DNA of 64,000 bases from Firmicutes bacterium UBA5227 (GCA_002409285.1 DHUT01000003.1:4951-68950), one strand, 5' to 3'. Positions 8,846 through 17,790 are shown, numbered from the stretch's first letter. Numbers and translations: made by a program. The notes: generated from the letters alone by a model not told the origin.

Positions 8846-9586
8846 ATGAATATTAAACAAATAAGAGATTTAACTATATTAGATTTTGATAAAGACATAT
8901 ACCTGGGCATCTCATGTGATTCCTGCGGAGGAATCGGGTTAAAGGAGCATGATTTTATTAAAGCTGAACCTCAGCTAATAGCCTATCAAACTGGAAAGGT
9001 TGCCATTGCTGAGCTTATGAGCATGGGATTTGCTCCCATGGTACTGGCCAATGGTCTTGCGGTTGAAATGGATGACACGGGAAAGCAACTTATAGAGGGA
9101 TTTAATCAGTTATTGTCAGAGCTTAAGACTATCAGAATTCATTTAACCGGAAGTACCGAGGAAAATATCAAAACAGTTCAAACCGCAATGGGCGTTACAT
9201 GCATAGGTATATGCAACAAAGAAAAATTAAAATATAAAAAAACCTTGAAGGGAGATGTATGTCTTCTCTTGGGAATGCCTCTTGTGGGAGATGATGTGGT
9301 AAATAACCCGGATAAAATTCTTGAAATAGATGATTTTGAAAAGTTATATTTATGTGATTACATAAAAGAGATGCTGCCTGTAGGCTCACGAGGCACTGCT
9401 GCCGAACTTGGAGATTTATGTAAATACAACAGTCTAACTATAAAGCATAATGAAAACATTTCTGTAGACTTAAACCATTCAGGAGGTCCTTCATGCAGCT
9501 GCCTAATTACAATAGAGGAAAGGTATGTTGACATAATTAAAAGTTTAGTTAATAAACCTATTGAGTTTATCGGAAAATTCCACTAA
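8846..9586 (+). CDS. AIR-synthase-like (PurM/ThiL superfamily) protein, candidate alpha-ribazole kinase
   Basis: 246 residues. The N-terminus has Y-L-G-I-S-C-D-S-C-G-G-I-G and later L-T-G-S-T-E-E-N, V-G-S-R-G-T-A-A-E-L and N-H-S-G-G-P-S-C-S-C. These fit the AIR-synthase-related fold, whose members bind ATP at a dimer interface. From memory, the C-D-S-C-G-G and L-T-G-S-T-E-E-N patterns resemble CblS, the alpha-ribazole kinase of cobalamin salvage in Firmicutes. It is shorter than a full two-domain PurM. It is monocistronic. The B12 link is attractive because nrdJ in this window needs adenosylcobalamin, but it is inference. Confidence 0.6.
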   Translation: MNIKQIRDLTILDFDKDIYLGISCDSCGGIGLKEHDFIKAEPQLIAYQTGKVAIAELMSMGFAPMVLANGLAVEMDDTGKQLIEGFNQLLSELKTIRIHLTGSTEENIKTVQTAMGVTCIGICNKEKLKYKKTLKGDVCLLLGMPLVGDDVVNNPDKILEIDDFEKLYLCDYIKEMLPVGSRGTAAELGDLCKYNSLTIKHNENISVDLNHSGGPSCSCLITIEERYVDIIKSLVNKPIEFIGKFH

Positions 9587-9677
9587 AAAATTTTGTTTTG
9601 GGAAACATTAGCAAATTTCCTATTTTTTATTGTCTGCTATTGTAGTATGAACGAATAACTTAAAAAGGTATTTTTTA

Positions 9678-9705
9678 TTGACCCCTAACAAATTTATGCT
9701 ATAAT
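9678..9705 (+). promoter_or_regulatory. Promoter of the coiled-coil repeat gene
   Basis: TTGACC (9678-9683), a 16-base spacer and TATAAT (9700-9705), about 90 bases before the start codon. Confidence 0.75.
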
Positions 9706-9799
9706 GAAGTTACATATTAATATGAACTTTATTGCAATGACTATAGGAGAAAAATAAAGTATGGCAGAGAAATACCTATAAAATCAAGGAGGAATGAGC

Positions 9800-10387
9800 A
9801 TGACCGACAGAGAATTATTAGAAAAAGTTGTTGCACAAATTGATAAAGGTTTTAATGATGTAAAGAACGAAATTAAAGATGTAAAATCTGATGTTATTGA
9901 TTTAAAGAATGAAGTCAAAGATGTAAAATCTGATGTCAATGATTTAAAGAATGAAGTCAAAGATGTAAAATCTGATGTCAATGATTTAAAGAATGAAGTT
10001 AAAGATGTAAAATCTGATGTTATTGATTTAAAGAATGAAGTTAAAGATGTAAAATCTGATGTCAATGGTTTAAAGAATGAAGTTAAAGATGTAAAATCTG
10101 ATGTTAATGCTGTAAGAAACGAAATGCAGGAAGGATTCAAAGGAGTTTACACAACAATTCAGGATGAATTTAACAACGTATATGCAGAGTTTAAAGATAT
10201 TCAGATAACCCTTGAAAATGAAACTAATAAAAATATTCAGCTGATTGCAGAGGGACACTTTAATCTAAGCTGTAAACTTGACGATGCCTTGAAAGTAGAA
10301 AGAGAAAAAGAATTAATGCTTATAAGACTTACACGCCTTGAAAATGACGTAAGGAGACTCAAGGCCAGGATTGAAGAAACTGCCTGA
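9800..10387 (+). CDS. Coiled-coil protein with six 14-residue repeats
   Basis: 195 residues, very rich in Lys, Asp, Val and Glu. After a 20-residue head come six near-identical 14-residue units (consensus L-K-N-E-V-K-D-V-K-S-D-V-N-D, residues 21-104), then a less regular helical tail ending in L-T-R-L-E-N-D-V-R-R-L-K-A-R-I-E-E. Fourteen is two heptads, so hydrophobic L/V/V positions line up in a parallel coiled coil. No signal peptide or membrane span is present. The ATG at 9800 is chosen because AGGAGG lies 7 bases before it; the ATG at 9794 is too close. Function unknown. Confidence 0.75.
   Translation: MTDRELLEKVVAQIDKGFNDVKNEIKDVKSDVIDLKNEVKDVKSDVNDLKNEVKDVKSDVNDLKNEVKDVKSDVIDLKNEVKDVKSDVNGLKNEVKDVKSDVNAVRNEMQEGFKGVYTTIQDEFNNVYAEFKDIQITLENETNKNIQLIAEGHFNLSCKLDDALKVEREKELMLIRLTRLENDVRRLKARIEETA
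9860..10111 (+). repeat. Six tandem 42-bp in-frame repeats
   Basis: Each 42-bp unit (for example GATTTAAAGAATGAAGT at its start) encodes one 14-residue coiled-coil unit. Units differ by only a few bases, mostly silent (GTC/GTT, ATT/AAT), so the array is recent or being homogenised. Copy-number change would keep the frame. Confidence 0.9.
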
Positions 10388-10480
10388 TATAAAAATTGCA
10401 CCCTTTATGGTGTACAAAAATACACCTGTTGCAAAAAACAAGTTCATTCGCCAGTCAAATCATACCATATAATCTTTTAT

Positions 10481-10507
10481 AATCCTTTAAATATGAAGGA
10501 TTTTTTT
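10481..10507. terminator. Terminator between the repeat gene and rpmE
   Basis: AATCCTT (10481-10487) pairs with AAGGATT (10496-10502) and is followed by TTTTT. It separates convergent genes. A second, weaker hairpin (GGTGTA/TACACC, 10409-10426) lies closer to the repeat gene. Confidence 0.65.
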
Positions 10508-10595
10508 ATGCCTGGGAAAATCATTGGGATAAAAAACCAAAAGGCAACTTCCATAGCAATAAATTGCCAAAAAGTTGCCAAAAGCGAATCCACCA

Positions 10596-10796
10596 TTATT
10601 CCATGTTGTATTTCTTCTTAAATCTGTCAACTCTGCCGCCTTTATCAACAAACTTTTGTTTGCCTGTAAAGAATGGATGACATTCTGAACATATTTCAAC
10701 TTTGATTTCGTCAAGTACTGAACCAGTTTCAAATGTATTTCCACATGCACATTTAACAGTAACAGTTTTGTAATCTGGATGTATTCCTTTTTTCAT
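10596..10796 (-). CDS. rpmE: 50S ribosomal protein L31 (zinc-binding type)
   Basis: 66 residues starting M-K-K-G-I-H-P-D-Y. Cys residues in C-A-C-G-N and C-S-E-C-H-P-F mark the zinc-binding L31 form, as opposed to the Cys-less YtiA form used in zinc starvation. The ATG at 10796 has AGAGGTG upstream; the in-frame ATG at 10805 does not. It lies downstream of rho, as often in clostridia, but has its own promoter. Confidence 0.95.
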   Translation of the reverse strand: MKKGIHPDYKTVTVKCACGNTFETGSVLDEIKVEICSECHPFFTGKQKFVDKGGRVDRFKKKYNME

Positions 10797-10855
10797 ACTG
10801 TTCACCTCTTTCTCGCTCTATATTAATCATATAATATTATCAATTTACCTTCAGT

Positions 10856-10884
10856 ATTATAACATAGGGCAAATCATATTACAA
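10856..10884 (-). promoter_or_regulatory. Promoter of rpmE
   Basis: On the minus strand TTGTAA (10879-10884), 17-base spacer, TATAAT (10856-10861). Confidence 0.7.
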
Positions 10885-10907
10885 TGTTTTTTTTGTTTTA
10901 TTAATCA

Positions 10908-12395
10908 TTAATAGTTTCTGTCTACAAGGTCATCTTTCATTTTATCTACATTAAACAGCTGAGTTGATGCCTGTTTTATGAAATCTTCATTAGTCTTGGT
11001 TTTCACCAGACCATCAATTAATCTTTCAGTAACGTCTGCAATTGAAAAATTGCTCATTGCTTTTCTTAGCTGCCAGATTGTCTGAAGTTCTTCTGAGTTT
11101 AACAACAGTTCTTCTCTCCTCGTCCCGGATTTATTTATATCCAGAGCCGGGAAAATTCTTTTTTCAGATAACTTTCTGTCAAGATGGATTTCCATGTTTC
11201 CTGTTCCCTTAAATTCTTCAAATATCATATCGTCCATACGGCTTCCTGTTTCTATCAGGGCACTTGCCAAAATTGTCAAGCTGCCGCCATATTCTATATT
11301 TCTTGCAGCTCCAAAGAATCTTTTTGGTCCGTACAATGCTCCCGGATCAAGCCCTCCTGAGAGTGTCCTTCCTGTTGGGGTTATTGTAAGATTATATGCC
11401 CTTGAAAGCCTTGTTATGCTGTCCAGAAGAATTACCACATCCTTTCCCTGCTCAACAAGCCTTTTAGCTCTTTCCAGAACCATTTCCGCAACCTTGATAT
11501 GATTTTTCGGAAGTTCGTCAAAGGTAGAATACACAACATCTCCCTTAACAGATCTTTTCATGTCTGTAACCTCTTCCGGACGTTCATCTATTAAAAGCAT
11601 AATAATTTCCACTTCAGGGTAATTTTCTGCAATACTGTTTGCTATGTTTTTCAAAATTGTTGTTTTTCCTGCCTTTGGGGGCGCAACAATCATACCTCTT
11701 TGTCCTTTGCCGATAGGAGCAATCAAATCTATTAATCTCATGGTTATGTTAATTGCCGAGCTTTCAAGCTTAATTCTTTCATTTGGATAAATAGGGGTGA
11801 GTGAATCGAAGTCTTTTCTGTTTCTTGCTAATTCAGGATTTTCATCATTTACTTGCTTAACATACAATAGAGCTTTAAATTTTTCCCCTTGCTTTGGTGG
11901 TCTTGTTATACCGGCAATTTTATCTCCGGTCTTCATATGAAATCTTCTTATTTGAGAAGGTGATATATATACATCCTCATCACTTGTCAGGTAATTGTTT
12001 GTTCTTAAAAAACCGTAGCCATCAGGATGAGTTTCTAATATTCCAGCAACCTTCACGGCTCCGTCACCACTGGATTCAATTTCCTCAACAATCTTATCAG
12101 GAAGGTTTGTTACGTTGAATCCTGTTCCGGAAGTGCCTGTCGAATTTTCTTCACTTTCAAATTGTTCCAAATTTTTTGCACGTTCAGTAAAATCTGTCTT
12201 ATTTGATTCTTTATTATTTACATTCTCGGTTGCCTGAATGCCATCTTTTTTTATTGAATTTTCATTCTCGAAGTATTCACTTAATTTTATAAGTAGTTGT
12301 TCTTTTTTATACTTATAGGCATCACGCATGCCCTTTGACTTGGCCAGCTCTTTCAACTCTGACAGCTTCATGCCGGCTAATTGGTCTTTATCCAT
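10908..12395 (-). CDS. rho: Transcription termination factor Rho
   Basis: 495 residues. The N-terminal Rho_N helix-extended-loop-helix ([12 protein letters not shown]) is followed by a polar, low-complexity linker (about 45-90), the cold-shock-like RNA-binding domain (D-G-Y-G-F-L-R) and the hexameric ATPase with Walker A (A-P-P-K-A-G-K-T) and [18 protein letters not shown] precedes the ATG at 12395, so the longer frame from 12407 was not used. The inserted linker is common in Gram-positive Rho. Confidence 0.97.
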   Translation of the reverse strand: MDKDQLAGMKLSELKELAKSKGMRDAYKYKKEQLLIKLSEYFENENSIKKDGIQATENVNNKESNKTDFTERAKNLEQFESEENSTGTSGTGFNVTNLPDKIVEEIESSGDGAVKVAGILETHPDGYGFLRTNNYLTSDEDVYISPSQIRRFHMKTGDKIAGITRPPKQGEKFKALLYVKQVNDENPELARNRKDFDSLTPIYPNERIKLESSAINITMRLIDLIAPIGKGQRGMIVAPPKAGKTTILKNIANSIAENYPEVEIIMLLIDERPEEVTDMKRSVKGDVVYSTFDELPKNHIKVAEMVLERAKRLVEQGKDVVILLDSITRLSRAYNLTITPTGRTLSGGLDPGALYGPKRFFGAARNIEYGGSLTILASALIETGSRMDDMIFEEFKGTGNMEIHLDRKLSEKRIFPALDINKSGTRREELLLNSEELQTIWQLRKAMSNFSIADVTERLIDGLVKTKTNEDFIKQASTQLFNVDKMKDDLVDRNY

Positions 12396-12463
12396 AAAAA
12401 CCTCCATTATGTAATTTATATCATTTATGGAATATACAAGATATGTGCTTGATAAGTGGCTTT

Positions 12464-12492
12464 ATAATATCATTTAATCTTTTATTAGTCAA
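12464..12492 (-). promoter_or_regulatory. Promoter of rho
   Basis: On the minus strand TTGACT (12487-12492), 17-base spacer, TATTAT (12464-12469). The leader would be about 60 bases. Confidence 0.72.
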
Positions 12493-12534
12493 GAATTTAA
12501 TTATATGCTTTTTGTTACTTTTTTAACCTTTGTG

Positions 12535-12562
12535 TTGATTTTTATTTTATTAGTAATATAAT
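12535..12562 (+). promoter_or_regulatory. Promoter of the sensory hydrogenase operon
   Basis: TTGATT (12535-12540), 16-base spacer, TATAAT (12557-12562), about 32 bases before the first start codon. It is back to back with the rho promoter. Confidence 0.68.
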
Positions 12563-12593
12563 TAATATATATATACTATTCGTGAGGTAAACA

Positions 12594-12848
12594 ATGACTG
12601 ATTTAAAAATTTGTGTAGGAAGTGCGTGTCATTTAAAAGGCTCCAATGATGTTATAGAAATATTCAAAAATTGTGTTCACAGCAGAGAAGCTGAGAATGA
12701 TGTTGTAATTAAGGGTGCTTTTTGTCTTGGGCATTGTACTGAAGCTGTTTCTGTATGCTTTAATGACAAAATCTATTCAATAAATACTGATACTGCAGAA
12801 AAGTTTTTTGATGAAGTAGTAATGGAACATGTAAGGAGGAACCAATGA
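12594..12848 (+). CDS. Thioredoxin-like [2Fe-2S] ferredoxin (NuoE-like)
   Basis: 84 residues with C-V-G-S-A-C (residues 7-12) and C-L-G-H-C (about 43-47), the four cysteines that hold a [2Fe-2S] cluster in the NuoE/HydC thioredoxin fold. It is the smallest form, without the helical N-terminal extension of NuoE. Its TGA stop overlaps the ATG of the next gene (ATGA). With the two following genes it forms a conserved sensory [FeFe]-hydrogenase cassette, in which it probably passes electrons to or from the hydrogenase-like protein. Confidence 0.85.
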   Translation: MTDLKICVGSACHLKGSNDVIEIFKNCVHSREAENDVVIKGAFCLGHCTEAVSVCFNDKIYSINTDTAEKFFDEVVMEHVRRNQ

Positions 12849-14560
12849 GAATACTTGATTTTTACCCTGCTAATTGTAAGAACTGCTACAAATGTGTACG
12901 AAACTGCTCTGTAAAAGCCATTAAAATGATTGATGACCAGGCTCAGATTGTTGAGGAAAAATGTATTGCATGCGGCACATGTTTTTCGGTATGTCCCCAA
13001 AATGCACGAAATATTCACAGCGATCTGGAAAATGTTACACACGCATTGAAAGAGGGCAAAAAAATAATTATATCTATCGCACCTTCTTATCTTGGAGTAT
13101 ATGATGAGCCTTATAAGCTGATATCTGTTCTCAGGTACCTTGGAGCTGACCTGATTGAGGAAACAGCCATTGGTGCTGCAAAAGTCACTGAGCTTTACAA
13201 GGAATACATTGAATCCACTGACGCAAAAAATGCCATAACCACTTGCTGTCCAACGGTAAACATGATGGTTCAAACTTATTATCCCGATTTGATACAGTAT
13301 TTAATTCCTTTAGATTCCCCAATGATAGCTCACTGCAAAATGATAAGAAACAGATATGGCAGTGATGCGTTCATAGTGTTTTTAGGACCATGCATTTCAA
13401 AAAAATGCGAAGCCTACGGCTTTCAGTTCTCAGGTCTTATTGATGCGGTAATTTCTTTTGAGGAGGTTGACAAGCTGTTAGAAATTAGAAATATAAATAT
13501 TTCAACCTTTGAAGAATCATATCCCGACCTGGAAGGAAGCTATACGGGCAAAAAATATCCGCTGGAAAACGGTATTTTAGATGGGATGAAGAACATAATA
13601 AGCGAAAGCAGGTTTACTCCCCTGTCTATAACGGGTATAGATAATTTAAGAGGTGCTTTTGATGCTATGAATGAGGGTGATTTATCAAATGTACTGGTGG
13701 AAGCCAACAGCTGCATAGGAGGTTGTCTTGGTGGACCCGCTGTTCCAAGGAAAAGCAAAAATGTCTTTGTAAGAAAAACTAAAACAAAATCAAGAATACA
13801 CCCGTTAATTAACAAACAATACAGAAATTACAGTGATGAGGAGAAAAATCTAAATTATTTAAGAACCTTTAGAAACAAACAGTATATACACCCTTATTAT
13901 TCTGAGGAGGATATAAGGAGTGTGCTGGAGCAAACAGGGAAGCACACAAAGGAAGATGAGCTTAACTGCGGTGCCTGCGGGTATGACACATGCAAGGATA
14001 AGGCAATATCTGTCCTTGAAGGATTGTCCTATCCTCAGATGTGTATGCCTTACATGCGAAGTGAAGCAGAAAAAATTTCAAACATTTATTTTGAGTATTC
14101 ACCAAGTATTATCGTAATTGTGGATCTGAATTTAAACATACTCGACTTAAATCCTGTGGGTGAAAAGGCGTTTAAAACCACCATTGGAAAAATGCGAAAC
14201 AAGCCTCTTTCTGTTATCATGCCCGATGATGACTTTAAAGCAGCTGTCGATGCAGAGGAAAATATGGTGGGAAGAAAGCTGGAACTTAATAACTACAGCA
14301 TGGTTGTTTTTGAGCGCATCATTTATCTTCCGAAAAACAAAATTTTGTTTGGGATACTTAACGATATTACTGCAGAGGAACAGAAAAAAGAGCAATTGGT
14401 AAATTTCAAATTAAATACTCTTGAAACCGCAGACAGGGTAATTGAAAAACAAATGAGAGTGGCACAGGAAATTGCTGGACTGTTGGGAGAAACCACCGCC
14501 GAAACCAAAGCAGCTCTCCTCAAGCTTAAAAAAGTTGTTTTAGAGGAGAGTGAAGATTAA
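12845..14560 (+). CDS. [FeFe]-hydrogenase-like PAS sensor protein
   Basis: 571 residues. Order: two [4Fe-4S] motifs (C-K-N-C-Y-K-C-V-R-N-C about 11-21; C-I-A-C-G-T-C about 40), a hydrogenase large-subunit-like domain with H-cluster motifs T-T-C-C-P (about 132), G-P-C-I-S-K-K-C-E (about 180) and N-S-C-I-G-G-C-L-G-G (about 288), a further Fe-S motif (C-G-A-C-G-Y-D-T-C, about 377), a PAS domain (about 405-500) and a helical end with E-K-Q-M-R-V-A-Q-E-I-A. The H-cluster cysteines are kept, but T-T-C-C-P-T-V and G-G-P-A-V-P deviate from catalytic T-S-C-C-P-x-W and G-G-G-Q-P. I read it as a sensory (group C/HsfB-like) protein, not a bulk H2 producer. Confidence 0.85.
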   Translation: MRILDFYPANCKNCYKCVRNCSVKAIKMIDDQAQIVEEKCIACGTCFSVCPQNARNIHSDLENVTHALKEGKKIIISIAPSYLGVYDEPYKLISVLRYLGADLIEETAIGAAKVTELYKEYIESTDAKNAITTCCPTVNMMVQTYYPDLIQYLIPLDSPMIAHCKMIRNRYGSDAFIVFLGPCISKKCEAYGFQFSGLIDAVISFEEVDKLLEIRNINISTFEESYPDLEGSYTGKKYPLENGILDGMKNIISESRFTPLSITGIDNLRGAFDAMNEGDLSNVLVEANSCIGGCLGGPAVPRKSKNVFVRKTKTKSRIHPLINKQYRNYSDEEKNLNYLRTFRNKQYIHPYYSEEDIRSVLEQTGKHTKEDELNCGACGYDTCKDKAISVLEGLSYPQMCMPYMRSEAEKISNIYFEYSPSIIVIVDLNLNILDLNPVGEKAFKTTIGKMRNKPLSVIMPDDDFKAAVDAEENMVGRKLELNNYSMVVFERIIYLPKNKILFGILNDITAEEQKKEQLVNFKLNTLETADRVIEKQMRVAQEIAGLLGETTAETKAALLKLKKVVLEESED

Positions 14561-14562
14561 TA

Positions 14563-15729
14563 ATGGATAATTTCATAGATATAAATTATAAAAGTATAAA
14601 CAAGTACACAGAGGAGTTATGCGGCGACAAGGTGGAATACATTTATGATGATGAAGGCTGCATTATTGTAATGTCTGATGGACTGGGAAGTGGTGTAAAA
14701 GCAAATATACTTGCTACAATGACGACAAAGATTGCCGTAACCATGTTGAAAAACGGTGCGTCCATCGATGATACCATAGAAACTATAATTAACACTTTGC
14801 CTGAATGCAAGGTAAGAAAGCTTGCTTATTCCACCTTCACCATAATCAGAATAGACAATAACAACAATGCATATATTGCTGAATATGACAATCCTCCATA
14901 TTTTTATTATTCACACAAGAGAATAATGAGCGTTGATAAAAACGAAAGAATAATCGGTCAAAAAAAAATTTACGAATCCTACCTAAAGCTTGAAGAGGGC
15001 GATACTATCTGTGTTGTAAGCGATGGCGCCATCCATGCCGGAATCGGTCAGATGCTTAATTTAGGCTGGTGCTGGGATGACGTTAATGAGTATCTTAAGG
15101 ATTTAAACGAAGTAAACAGATCTCCACAGCTAATTAACGGCAACTTCATAGGTGTTTGCAGCAACCTGTATAATAATAAACCCGGTGATGATACCACAAT
15201 AATGACAATAAAGGTAAGAAGACCCGAAGTAATAGATTTATTCATAGGTCCTCCTGCCGATAAATCTCTTGATATAAAACTTGCCGAAATTATGAAAACA
15301 AGTAATAACATGAAAATAATCTGCGGCGGAACAACCGCACTGATTGCAGAGCGTGAACTGGGAAGAACCCTTGAGGTTGATATGGATACCATGAGAGACG
15401 ACGTTCCCCCGATGGCATTTATGGAAGGCTTTGACCTTATTACGGAAGGTGTTCTCACGCTTGGTAAAACCTTGGAAAATATTAAAAAATTAAACAATTC
15501 AAGCTATGAACATGTAATAAAGTACGACGATTATGACGGGTGCTCCTTATTAACCCAGATGCTTATGGACATAGGAACCCACATAAATATATATATAGGA
15601 AGAGCTGTAAATCCTGCTCACCAAAATCCAAATTTTCCAATGGGCTACAATATTAAGCAAAATATAATTGACACTTTGACGGAAGAGCTGAAAAAAGCAG
15701 GTAAGCATGTACAAATCTGGTACTTATAA
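14563..15729 (+). CDS. SpoIIE-type (PP2C) serine phosphatase
   Basis: 388 residues, starting 2 bases after the hydrogenase-like gene. PP2C/SpoIIE metal-binding motifs are visible: M-S-D-G-L-G-S-G (about 39-46), V-S-D-G-A-I-H-A-G (about 152) and G-D-D-T-T-I-M (about 208). The last 160 residues (from about 225) are a separate domain with C-G-G-T-T-A and no family I recognise. In homologous cassettes this phosphatase is thought to be the output of the hydrogenase-like sensor, acting on an unknown phosphoprotein. Confidence 0.86.
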   Translation: MDNFIDINYKSINKYTEELCGDKVEYIYDDEGCIIVMSDGLGSGVKANILATMTTKIAVTMLKNGASIDDTIETIINTLPECKVRKLAYSTFTIIRIDNNNNAYIAEYDNPPYFYYSHKRIMSVDKNERIIGQKKIYESYLKLEEGDTICVVSDGAIHAGIGQMLNLGWCWDDVNEYLKDLNEVNRSPQLINGNFIGVCSNLYNNKPGDDTTIMTIKVRRPEVIDLFIGPPADKSLDIKLAEIMKTSNNMKIICGGTTALIAERELGRTLEVDMDTMRDDVPPMAFMEGFDLITEGVLTLGKTLENIKKLNNSSYEHVIKYDDYDGCSLLTQMLMDIGTHINIYIGRAVNPAHQNPNFPMGYNIKQNIIDTLTEELKKAGKHVQIWYL

Positions 15730-15739
15730 TTTCAAGCAG

Positions 15740-15764
15740 CCCTCCATAGAGCAACTATGGAGGG
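15740..15764. terminator. Bidirectional terminator
   Basis: CCCTCCATAG (15740-15749) pairs perfectly with CTATGGAGGG (15755-15764) between convergent genes; the T-tract is short. Confidence 0.78.
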
Positions 15765-15769
15765 TTTGA

Positions 15770-16747
15770 CTATTTTACATATGCATAACCAGGTTTTTTA
15801 TCCAGTGCATGAGTTGTGTCAATAAAACGTATTGTACCGGATTTTGAACGTGTAACCATGGAAGAGGTTCTTGCTCTGTTGTTTGCCATGTATCTCACTC
15901 CCTTTAAAAGCTCCCCGTCAGATACTCCCGTTGCAGCAAATATAATATCATCACCAAGTGCCAAATCTTCCATTGTAAGAACTCTGTTCCAGCAATCCCC
16001 TGCCATTTCCCTGCTTCTTCTTTCCTCCTCCGCATTGTCCGGTCTCAAAATTCCTTGAAATTCTCCTCCAAGGCATTTAATTGCGGCAGCAGAAATAACC
16101 CCTTCAGGAGCTCCTCCCTTGCCTATAAACATATCTACGCCTGATTCGCTGAAGCATGTTGCTATGGCTGCAGCCACATCTCCATCTCCAAACAGCTTTA
16201 TTCTTGCCCCCACGCTTCTCGCTCTTTCAATTAAATCCCGATGCCTGTCCCTATCCTGCATTATTACAGTTACCTCCGTAATATCCTTGTGCAGCGCTTT
16301 TGCCACATTGTACAGGTTTTTTTCAATTGAAGCCGTAATATCAATACATCCCTTAGACTTGGGGCCTGCTGCAATCTTATCCATATACATATCCGGCGCA
16401 TGCAGGAGACAGCCCTTTGGCGCCACCGCCACTACGGACAAGGCTCCGGGAAGTCCTTTTGCAACAAGATTTGTTCCATCAAGGGGATCCACGGCAATAT
16501 CTATCTCAGGCGCTCCTTCTTCCCATGTCCCAATTTTTTCACCTATATAGAGCATCGGTGCCTCATCTAACTCTCCTTCGCCAATAACAACCGTTCCGGC
16601 AATATCAAGAACCTGAAACATGCTCCTCATTCCATCTACCGCTGCCTGATCCGCTATTTCCTTGTTACCTCTGCCCATGTACTTACCACACCCTAACGCA
16701 GCTGCTTCTGTAACCCGGACTATATTCAATGCTAATTCTCTGTCCAT
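15770..16747 (-). CDS. glpX: Fructose-1,6-bisphosphatase class II
   Basis: 325 residues, normal for GlpX. It dephosphorylates fructose-1,6-bisphosphate in gluconeogenesis. Metal- and substrate-binding motifs are present: G-E-G-E-L-D-E-A-P-M-L (about 57-67), D-P-L-D-G-T-N (about 88) and G-K-G-G-A-P-E-G. Single gene. A gluconeogenic phosphatase fits an amino-acid fermenter. Confidence 0.95.
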   Translation of the reverse strand: MDRELALNIVRVTEAAALGCGKYMGRGNKEIADQAAVDGMRSMFQVLDIAGTVVIGEGELDEAPMLYIGEKIGTWEEGAPEIDIAVDPLDGTNLVAKGLPGALSVVAVAPKGCLLHAPDMYMDKIAAGPKSKGCIDITASIEKNLYNVAKALHKDITEVTVIMQDRDRHRDLIERARSVGARIKLFGDGDVAAAIATCFSESGVDMFIGKGGAPEGVISAAAIKCLGGEFQGILRPDNAEEERRSREMAGDCWNRVLTMEDLALGDDIIFAATGVSDGELLKGVRYMANNRARTSSMVTRSKSGTIRFIDTTHALDKKPGYAYVK

Positions 16748-16904
16748 ACTTCTCCTTTTAATTATATAATATGTCTGATTATTTATATTTTGGATATATG
16801 TTATATTCTATTTCATATAAAGTTATACTATAAATACAAAGTTTTTTCTACCCAATTACAAATATTTTTTAATTATTTCAGATAATTAATATATTAACAA
16901 CCAA

Positions 16905-16933
16905 TTGACTATATATTGCAAATAAGGTAAAAT
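16905..16933 (+). promoter_or_regulatory. Promoter of kce
   Basis: TTGACT (16905-16910), 17-base spacer, TAAAAT (16928-16933), 35 bases before the start codon. Confidence 0.72.
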
Positions 16934-16968
16934 GGTGTCAGGCAAAAAATATTATATGGAGGTTACCT

Positions 16969-17781
16969 ATGGAAAAATTAATTATTACAGCCTGCTTGAC
17001 AGGAGCTGAAGTAACGAGAGAGCAACAACCCAATCTTCCTCTTACACCGGACGAAATCGCCGAGGCAGCATATGAATGCTACAAGGCAGGAGCATCAATG
17101 GTGCATGTACATGCAAGAGACAAGGATGGAAATCCAACGCAGGATTACGAAGTTTACAAGGAAATCAAAGAAAAAACTGAGGCTAAGTGCAACATAATAT
17201 TCCAGCCTTCTACCGGCGGTGCAACATGGCACACTCCTGAGCAAAGAATGCAGCCAATTGAATTAAAACCGGAAATGGCAACCCTTAGTATGGGAACATG
17301 TAACTTTGCTGATGATGTGTTCATGAACACAGAAGAAAACATCAGAATATTTGCAAAACGTATGAATGAGCTTGGAGTTAAACCCGAACTGGAATGCTTT
17401 GAAAAAGGCATGGTGGATACAGCAATACGCATGTCAAAAAAGGGACTTATAAAAACACCCATGCATTTTGACTTTGTTCTCGGAGTTGCAGGAGCAATGG
17501 GCGGAGAACTGAGAGATTTACTATACATGGTTGAATCAATACCCGCAGGTTCAACATGGACAGTGGCAGGTGTGGGAAGATACCAGCTTCCTTTGAACAT
17601 AGCCGCCATAATACTTGGTGGTCATGCAAGAACAGGATTTGAAGATAACATCTATTACTCAAAAGGAGTGCTTGCAGAGTCCAACGCTCAATTGGTAGAA
17701 AGAGTTGCTCGTATTTCAAGAGAATTCGGACGTGAAGTGGCAACACCGGACGAAGCAAGAGTAATACTTGGACTTAAATAA
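16969..17781 (+). CDS. Beta-keto acid cleavage enzyme (Kce-like, BKACE family)
   Basis: 270 residues, a full-length DUF849/BKACE TIM barrel. Metal-binding V-H-V-H-A-R-D (about 44-50) and the catalytic-region motifs P-S-T-G-G and V-A-G-V-G-R-Y-Q-L-P are present. Kce condenses 3-keto-5-aminohexanoate with acetyl-CoA in lysine fermentation. The close match to the Kce branch suggests that substrate, but the other lysine genes (kal, kdd, kamDE) are not in this window, and family members act on several beta-keto acids. AGGTTACCT-type spacing with GGAGG gives a clear start. It has its own promoter and terminator. Confidence 0.85.
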   Translation: MEKLIITACLTGAEVTREQQPNLPLTPDEIAEAAYECYKAGASMVHVHARDKDGNPTQDYEVYKEIKEKTEAKCNIIFQPSTGGATWHTPEQRMQPIELKPEMATLSMGTCNFADDVFMNTEENIRIFAKRMNELGVKPELECFEKGMVDTAIRMSKKGLIKTPMHFDFVLGVAGAMGGELRDLLYMVESIPAGSTWTVAGVGRYQLPLNIAAIILGGHARTGFEDNIYYSKGVLAESNAQLVERVARISREFGREVATPDEARVILGLK

Positions 17782-17790
17782 GAACAGATA

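Noticed and set aside
9860..10111. CRISPR-like array
   Set aside because: The 42-bp units are directly adjacent without unique spacers and stay in frame in a protein gene.
9784..10140. Minus-strand frame of 118 codons with Ser/Thr/Phe repeats across the repeat gene
   Set aside because: It only mirrors the 42-bp repeats. It has no ribosome binding site, and the plus strand has promoter, ribosome binding site and coiled-coil logic.
14147..14402. Overlapping 80-residue frames inside the hydrogenase-like gene
   Set aside because: The hydrogenase-like frame is continuous with recognisable PAS sequence here; the others are shadows.
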